From JAJYIV01 sp964499955 (GTDB lineage Bacteria; Patescibacteriota; Patescibacteriia; UBA9934; GWF2-40-263): a DNA stretch of 36,584 nucleotides. The notes beneath the pieces were generated by a model. It had not been told where the DNA came from and ran no database searches. It saw only the letters and a list, made by a program, of their open reading frames with translations. Below, one piece after another: positions 32,628 through 36,584 of this stretch (within the stretch, counting starts at the first letter, position 1; each line of letters begins with the position of its first letter). Made by a program: the position numbers and the translations under genes. The DNA is taken from contig CAZCMI010000005.1 of NCBI GenBank assembly GCA_964499955.1, positions 1 through 36,584 of the forward strand, given 5' to 3'.

Positions 32628-33050
32628 TTAGAACTTCAGTTTCTTGGCCAGGTCGCCGAGGACCGGCATCTCCCACATCTTTCCCTGCCAGGCGTTGATG
32701 ATGCCCATGACGGCGAGGATGAAGATGGCGAGGCCGCCCAGGCTGCTGACGGTCGAGGCCAGCATGTACGGCAGGTACCAGGACGCAATGTTCACGACGA
32801 TGCTCGTCAGCAACAGGACCAGGCCCTGCTTGGCGTGGTGCTGGGCGAATGGGCTTTTCTTGACGGCGAACAGCGGGATCAAGCACAGGATCCAGACGTA
32901 CGAGATCACGCCGTACCACTTGTGCTCCTCGGCGTCGCTTTTGCCGCCGTGGCCGCCGGTATGGCCGCCCTGCCCGTGGGACGTAGACGACGTGGTGGCA
33001 GGCGTGGATTCCGGCTGCGACGCGGCGTTTTGCGGGGTCTGTTCGTCCAT
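32628..33050 (-). CDS. DUF4870-like small membrane protein
   Basis: 140 residues from MDEQTPQNAASQPESTP. The N-terminal 45 residues are polar and rich in Ser, Thr, Gly and His (HGQGGHTGGHGGK). Three membrane segments follow: VISYVWILCLIPLFAV, LVLLLTSIVVNIASWYL and GGLAIFILAVMGIINAW. The phrase SPFAQHHAKQGLVLL matches the FxxxHAxQGL signature common in DUF4870/TM2-like proteins. Function unknown. It is a single gene with its own extended -10 promoter (33077-33085) and terminator. The earlier in-frame ATG at 33104 lies upstream of that promoter and was rejected. The leader ends TACCCCTCTTCCT directly before ATGG. Confidence 0.8.
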   Translation of the reverse strand: MDEQTPQNAASQPESTPATTSSTSHGQGGHTGGHGGKSDAEEHKWYGVISYVWILCLIPLFAVKKSPFAQHHAKQGLVLLLTSIVVNIASWYLPYMLASTVSSLGGLAIFILAVMGIINAWQGKMWEMPVLGDLAKKLKF

Positions 33051-33076
33051 AGGAAGAGGGGTAAGAGTATGCGGAA

Positions 33077-33085
33077 AGGATAGCA
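33077..33085 (-). promoter_or_regulatory. Extended -10 promoter TGCTATCCT
   Basis: Minus strand, identical to the box at 335-343. It predicts a leader of about 20 nt that is almost entirely pyrimidine. Confidence 0.6.
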
Positions 33086-33094
33086 ACCGGGCGG

Positions 33095-33124
33095 AAAAGC
33101 ACAAGGGACGGCCGAAGCCGTCCC
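33095..33124 (-). terminator. Intrinsic terminator after groEL
   Basis: Perfect 8-bp stem GGGACGGC/GCCGTCCC with a TTCG loop (minus strand), followed by TTGTGCTTTT; about 20 nt past the groEL stop. Confidence 0.9.
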
Positions 33125-33145
33125 GTTGCGGGGCATCAGGAGTTC

Positions 33146-34777
33146 CTAGTACATCCCGCCCATGCCTCCCATGCCGCCGCCCGCGGGGGCGGCCGGTTCG
33201 TCCTTCTTCGGCAGGTCCGTGACCGCGGCTTCCGTCGTCAGCACCATGATGGCGATGGACGCGGCATTCTGCAGCGCGGTGCGCGTTACCTTCGCCGGGT
33301 CGATGACGCCCGCGGCGATCAGGTCCTCGTACGCGTCCGTGGCGGCGTTGTAGCCGAACGGGCCCGTTTCGTTCTTCACGCGTTCCACCACCACGGAGCC
33401 GTCCTTGCCCGCGTTGGCGGCGATCATGCGCATCGGTTCTTCCAGGGCGCGGCGCAGGATGTCCACGCCGACCTGTTCGTCGCCGTGCACCTTGGCGTTC
33501 GCCAGGGCCGGGAGCGCGCGCAGCAGGGCCACGCCGCCGCCCGGGACGATGCCTTCTTCCACGGCCGCCTTGGTGGCCGCCACCGCGTCTTCGATGCGGT
33601 GCTTCTTTTCCTTCATTTCGGTTTCCGTGGCCGCGCCAACCTTGATCACCGCAACGCCGCCCGCGAGCTTGGCCACGCGCTCGTTAAGCTTTTCCTTTTC
33701 GTAATCGGATTCGGTCTGCTTGATCTGGGCGCGCAGCAGGGCCACGCGTTCCTCGATGGTTTTCTTGTCGCCGTGGCCGCCCACGATGGTCGTGTTGTCC
33801 TTCGTGGCGACGATCTTCTGGGCCTGGCCCAAATCGGTCAGCTCGGCAGCATCGAGTTTCAGCCCGACGTCTTCCGTGATGACCTTGCCGCCCGTGAGCG
33901 CCGCGATGTCCTGGAGCATCTCCTTGCGGCGGTCGCCGAAGCCCGGGGCCTTCACGGCGAGCGTCGAGAAGGCGCCGCGCAGCTTGTTCAACACGAGGGT
34001 AGCGAGCGCTTCGCCGTCCACGTCTTCGCAGATGATGACCAGTTCCTTGCGGCCGGCCTGCGCGACCTTTTCCAGCACCGGCAGGATGTCCTGCACGGAG
34101 GAAATCTTGCGGTCCGTGATGAGGACGTACGCGTCGCGGAACTCGGCTTCCATGCGCTCCTGGTTGGTCACCATGTACGGGGAGGCATAGCCGCGGTCGA
34201 ACTGCATGCCTTCGACCACGTCCACTTCCACGCCGAAGGACTGGCCTTCTTCCACGGTGATCACGCCGCTTTCGCCGACCTTTTCCATCGCCTTGGCGAT
34301 CATGGCGCCGATGTCGGCGTCGTTGGCGGAAATGGAGGCGACCTTGGCGATTTCGTCGCCCTTGGTGGGCTTGGCGATGTTGGCGGTGAGTTCCTTCACC
34401 ACCGCTTCGACGCCCTTTTCAATGCCGCGGCGGATGGCCTGCGGGTTGGTGCCGGCCGTCACGTTGCGCAGCCCTTCCTGGATGAGGGCCTGGGCCAGCA
34501 CGGTGGCCGTGGTGGTGCCGTCGCCGGCGACGTCGTTGGTTTTGGACGCGACTTCCTTCACCAGTTCGGCGCCCATGTTCTCGAACTTGTCTTCCAGTTC
34601 GATGTCCTTGGCGACCGTCACGCCGTCCTTGGTGACGACGGGGGCGCCGTAGCCGCGGTCCAAAATCACGTTGCGGCCCTTGGGGCCGAGGGTGACTTTC
34701 ACGGCGTTGGCGAGCTTGTCCACGCCGCGTTTGAGCGCCGCGCGGGCCTCTTCGTTGAAGGTGATTTGCTTGGCCAT
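33146..34777 (-). CDS. groEL: Chaperonin GroEL
   Basis: 543 residues, full length for the family. Landmarks are KVTLGPKGRNVILDRGYG near the N-terminus, AGDGTTTATVLAQ (ATP-binding DGTTT), an apical domain beginning VVEGMQFDRGYASPYM, and VPGGGVALLRA in the C-terminal equatorial domain. The tail ends GGGMGGMGGMY, the Gly-Met repeat that lines the chamber. Forms the 14-mer folding cage with GroES. It starts 17 nt after the groES stop, preceded by CCTCCCTATGG with no Shine-Dalgarno sequence. Confidence 0.99.
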   Translation of the reverse strand: MAKQITFNEEARAALKRGVDKLANAVKVTLGPKGRNVILDRGYGAPVVTKDGVTVAKDIELEDKFENMGAELVKEVASKTNDVAGDGTTTATVLAQALIQEGLRNVTAGTNPQAIRRGIEKGVEAVVKELTANIAKPTKGDEIAKVASISANDADIGAMIAKAMEKVGESGVITVEEGQSFGVEVDVVEGMQFDRGYASPYMVTNQERMEAEFRDAYVLITDRKISSVQDILPVLEKVAQAGRKELVIICEDVDGEALATLVLNKLRGAFSTLAVKAPGFGDRRKEMLQDIAALTGGKVITEDVGLKLDAAELTDLGQAQKIVATKDNTTIVGGHGDKKTIEERVALLRAQIKQTESDYEKEKLNERVAKLAGGVAVIKVGAATETEMKEKKHRIEDAVAATKAAVEEGIVPGGGVALLRALPALANAKVHGDEQVGVDILRRALEEPMRMIAANAGKDGSVVVERVKNETGPFGYNAATDAYEDLIAAGVIDPAKVTRTALQNAASIAIMVLTTEAAVTDLPKKDEPAAPAGGGMGGMGGMY

Positions 34778-34794
34778 AGGGAGGGACGTTCAGG

Positions 34795-35082
34795 TTACTC
34801 AATCACGGCCATCACGTCTTCCATGCGGATGACGAGGATTTTTTCGTCGTTGATCTTCACTTCGTCCGGGGCGTACTTCTTGAAGACGACCGTGTCGCCC
34901 GGCTTCACGTCCATGGGCGAGCGGACGCCGTTCTCCAGCCAGCGGCCGGGGCCCACGGCGACGACTTCGCCGCGCTCGGGGCGTTCCTTCCCCGCCGTGT
35001 CGGGAATGATGATGCCGGAGGCCAGTTTCTCCTCCGTGATCGGTTTGACCACCAAGTGGTCCGAAACGGGACGCAGTGCCAT
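34795..35082 (-). CDS. groES: Co-chaperonin GroES
   Basis: 95 residues: MALRPVSDHLVVKPITEEK, then SGIIIPDTAGKERPERGEVVAVGPG (mobile loop GIIIPD and the following roof region) and GDTVVFKKYAPDEVKI. It caps GroEL. Regulated with groEL by the promoter and CIRCE-like element upstream. The leader before ATGG is a pyrimidine run (TTCTTTTTCTTCTCTCTTTT) without a Shine-Dalgarno sequence, striking for a gene that is normally highly translated. Confidence 0.98.
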   Translation of the reverse strand: MALRPVSDHLVVKPITEEKLASGIIIPDTAGKERPERGEVVAVGPGRWLENGVRSPMDVKPGDTVVFKKYAPDEVKINDEKILVIRMEDVMAVIE

Positions 35083-35127
35083 AAAAGAGAGAAGAAAAAG
35101 AAATGAGATTCGACAGCCGGCCCGCGT

Positions 35128-35154
35128 TTAGCACTCAAAGCGGGCGACTGCCAG
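35128..35154. promoter_or_regulatory. Degenerate CIRCE element (HrcA operator) of groESL
   Basis: TTAGCACTC-N9-GACTGCCAG. The left half is the exact CIRCE consensus, the spacing is exactly 9, and the right half matches GAGTGCTAA at 6 of 9 positions. It sits at the predicted transcription start, where HrcA normally blocks groE. Confidence 0.75.
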
Positions 35155-35162
35155 CGGCATTA

Positions 35163-35190
35163 GTTTTACCCCAAGCGCGGGGCCTGTCAA
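35163..35190 (-). promoter_or_regulatory. groESL promoter TTGACA-16-TAAAAC
   Basis: Minus strand -35 TTGACA (35185-35190), which contains the TGA stop of the preceding membrane-protein gene, and -10 TAAAAC (35163-35168). The leader is about 70-75 nt and begins with the CIRCE-like element. Confidence 0.75.
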
Positions 35191-36467
35191 GAAACGGGAT
35201 TTCGACGGGGATAGACGAGGGCGATGATGACGGCGGTAAGCGCCAGCCCGGCCCAGGAACTCCACAGATAATGGTCGAAAAGGGCGGGCGGGATGAAGGC
35301 CGCAAGGGCGATCCAAACGGCGCGGCGGGAAATCATGAATGCGCCGCTTGCACGCAAAACAGCGACCGCGTGCTTCCCCACCCACGCCAAGGCGGCGAGA
35401 CCGGCCAAACCGATTTCCGTCAGGAGCAGCAACAGTGCGTTATGAACGGGTTGGTACGCGTAGGTTGGACGATCGGGGAACGCTTGGGCCAACGCGGCCG
35501 TGTACGCTCCCGGCCCCGTTCCAAATAAGGGCGCGTGGGCGAAGGTGGCGGTGAATTCTTGATACTGCGCACCGCGTTCGGCAACGGACGTCGTTTCCAA
35601 ACGGGACGACGTATCGGCGCGGGAAAGCAGAGGAGCGTGGAAGACCAACGCAGCAGCGAGCAGTCCGCCGACAGCGGCGGGCCAGGCCCGATTCCTTCGC
35701 AGCGCAGGATCACGCAGAGCAAAGGCGGCTGCAAAAAGAGCCGCTGCGGCAAAGCCGAGCAAGGCCGAGCGGGAAAAGGTAATCACAAGCGTTGCACCGA
35801 AGACGACAGCGAGCGCGCTATTCCCCACGGCCCGCCAGCCACGTTGCATACGCACACCCAACCATCCGGCTGCCAAAATACCGGCAAGCAAATAAGCTCC
35901 GAACATATTCGGATGTGGGAAGGGGCCGTATGCGCGCAACAGGCGCGCGCCGGTTTCCACCACGGCGTCGCCGGGCGTTTCCGCCGCCCGCGCGGCCAAG
36001 CCCAACAAGGTGGACGGCGGATTTCCGCCCATGAGCGTCTGCCACCATCCAAGAGCGGCGGCCGGTAACAGACCGATCATAAATGCAACCACCAACCGTT
36101 CGCGCTGCGCCGAAGCGGCGACGCACAACCCCAGCACGACGGCGACTGCCGCATGCAGAAGAAACAGGAACGATACGGCCGGAGCCGCCCCAACCATCGC
36201 CGATACCAACAACAAGCCGCCTAAGACGGCAAGTGGAGCGCGCACGGCCTGCAACGGGGCCGCAATTCGTTTCCATCCGAACGCCACGACCGCAACCAGG
36301 ATCAACACTTCCACCGCATACAATCCCAGCACGCCGTATTCCCATGTTCCGCTGCCCGAGGCACCCGCCAACGCAGGTTGGGCGAAGATCCACCGCGTCT
36401 GCCACGGCAACAAAAACACGGCCGCCGCAAGCAACGCCTCTGCCACGCGATGCCGATCAACCGCCAT
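35187..36467 (-). CDS. O-antigen ligase/polymerase-like (Wzy_C) membrane protein
   Basis: 426 residues with about 10-12 membrane segments spread over the whole length (for example VAEALLAAAVFLLPWQ, LYAVEVLILVAVVAFGW, ALAVVFGATLVITFSRSALLG). A loop near residue 310 reads LFGTGPGAYTAALAQAF and leads to YQPVHNALLLLLTEIGLAGL, the HN-containing signature of the O-antigen ligase family. Such proteins join or polymerise surface glycans outside the membrane. In an organism without LPS it more likely acts on a cell-surface polysaccharide or glycoprotein; that is inference. Its start overlaps the preceding gene by 11 nt, so it is translationally coupled. Confidence 0.85.
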   Translation of the reverse strand: MAVDRHRVAEALLAAAVFLLPWQTRWIFAQPALAGASGSGTWEYGVLGLYAVEVLILVAVVAFGWKRIAAPLQAVRAPLAVLGGLLLVSAMVGAAPAVSFLFLLHAAVAVVLGLCVAASAQRERLVVAFMIGLLPAAALGWWQTLMGGNPPSTLLGLAARAAETPGDAVVETGARLLRAYGPFPHPNMFGAYLLAGILAAGWLGVRMQRGWRAVGNSALAVVFGATLVITFSRSALLGFAAAALFAAAFALRDPALRRNRAWPAAVGGLLAAALVFHAPLLSRADTSSRLETTSVAERGAQYQEFTATFAHAPLFGTGPGAYTAALAQAFPDRPTYAYQPVHNALLLLLTEIGLAGLAALAWVGKHAVAVLRASGAFMISRRAVWIALAAFIPPALFDHYLWSSWAGLALTAVIIALVYPRRNPVS

Positions 36468-36584
36468 AGGTCGTGATCAATTCCTGGAATCGGTCGCGGA
36501 ACGCCTCCCGCCGGTCGTTGGCGTGGAACTTGATCATCCGGTCCGACACCACCACGCGGGTGTCCCGCGCGTCCCAGCCGCGCA
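36457..36584 (-). CDS. C-terminal end of an unrecognised gene (cut by window edge)
   Basis: The last 41 or so codons of a frame entering from the right edge: RGWDARDTRVVVSDRMIKF, then HANDRREAFRDRFQELITTYGG and TGA. The stop overlaps the start of the O-antigen-ligase-like gene (TATGGCGGTTGA), the compact arrangement expected within an operon. The peptide is charged and soluble. A glycosylation-related enzyme would fit the context, but too little is visible to name it. Confidence 0.65.
   Translation of the reverse strand, partial: RGWDARDTRVVVSDRMIKFHANDRREAFRDRFQELITTYGG

Overview
The window is a GC-rich, densely packed bacterial segment that looks like chromosomal DNA of a Candidate Phyla Radiation (Patescibacteria) organism. 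The reasons are the Patescibacteria-style conjugation-like locus (PrgI-like protein, a separate TraC-like N-terminal piece and a VirB4 ATPase), a giant cysteine-rich exported protein beside it, the sequence style of the seryl-tRNA synthetase, and mostly Shine-Dalgarno-less gene starts. No 16S rRNA gene is present, so a finer placement is a guess. UGA is a normal stop: prfB carries the RF2 frameshift site at an in-frame UGA, which argues against the UGA-to-glycine code of Gracilibacteria and Absconditabacteria.

Layout. 1-293: start of a P-type cation ATPase (minus). 414-2183: an ATP-grasp ligase and a CofE-like gamma-glutamyl ligase (minus), with a short 5-formyl-THF cyclo-ligase-like gene leaving head to head from a shared CATATG. 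2619-11878: one long minus-strand unit, in transcription order a VirB6-like polytopic protein, a proline-rich coiled-coil protein, PrgI-like, TraC-like, VirB4, a small membrane-anchored protein, and ComF last. 11947-13608: exported M23 peptidase with its own promoter. 14084-16352: serS, a hypothetical gene and a divergent small membrane protein. 16438-17382: a broken BRO-type antirepressor gene and a small ORF. 17587-18935: a tiny Arg/Pro-rich gene and a lipoprotein, both with strong Shine-Dalgarno sequences, bounded by terminators. 19063-28920: a calcium-binding-repeat membrane protein followed by a 3057-residue cysteine-rich exported protein. 29044-32566: prfB (programmed frameshift), HAD hydrolase, NAD-dependent epimerase and rsmA. 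32628-36584: DUF4870-like membrane protein, groES-groEL with a CIRCE-like operator, an O-antigen-ligase-like protein and the tail of another gene.

How it fits together. The VirB4/PrgI/VirB6-like set is the inner-membrane core of a type IV secretion-like machine. No relaxase, VirD4 coupling protein or pilin is visible here. The giant cysteine-rich protein, its calcium-binding partner and the M23 peptidase are plausible cell-surface or wall-remodelling parts encoded close by; that link is inferred from proximity. Regulation shows a recurring extended -10 promoter (TGNTATNNT), leaders that are pyrimidine-rich just before the start codon, and hairpin terminators between most units.
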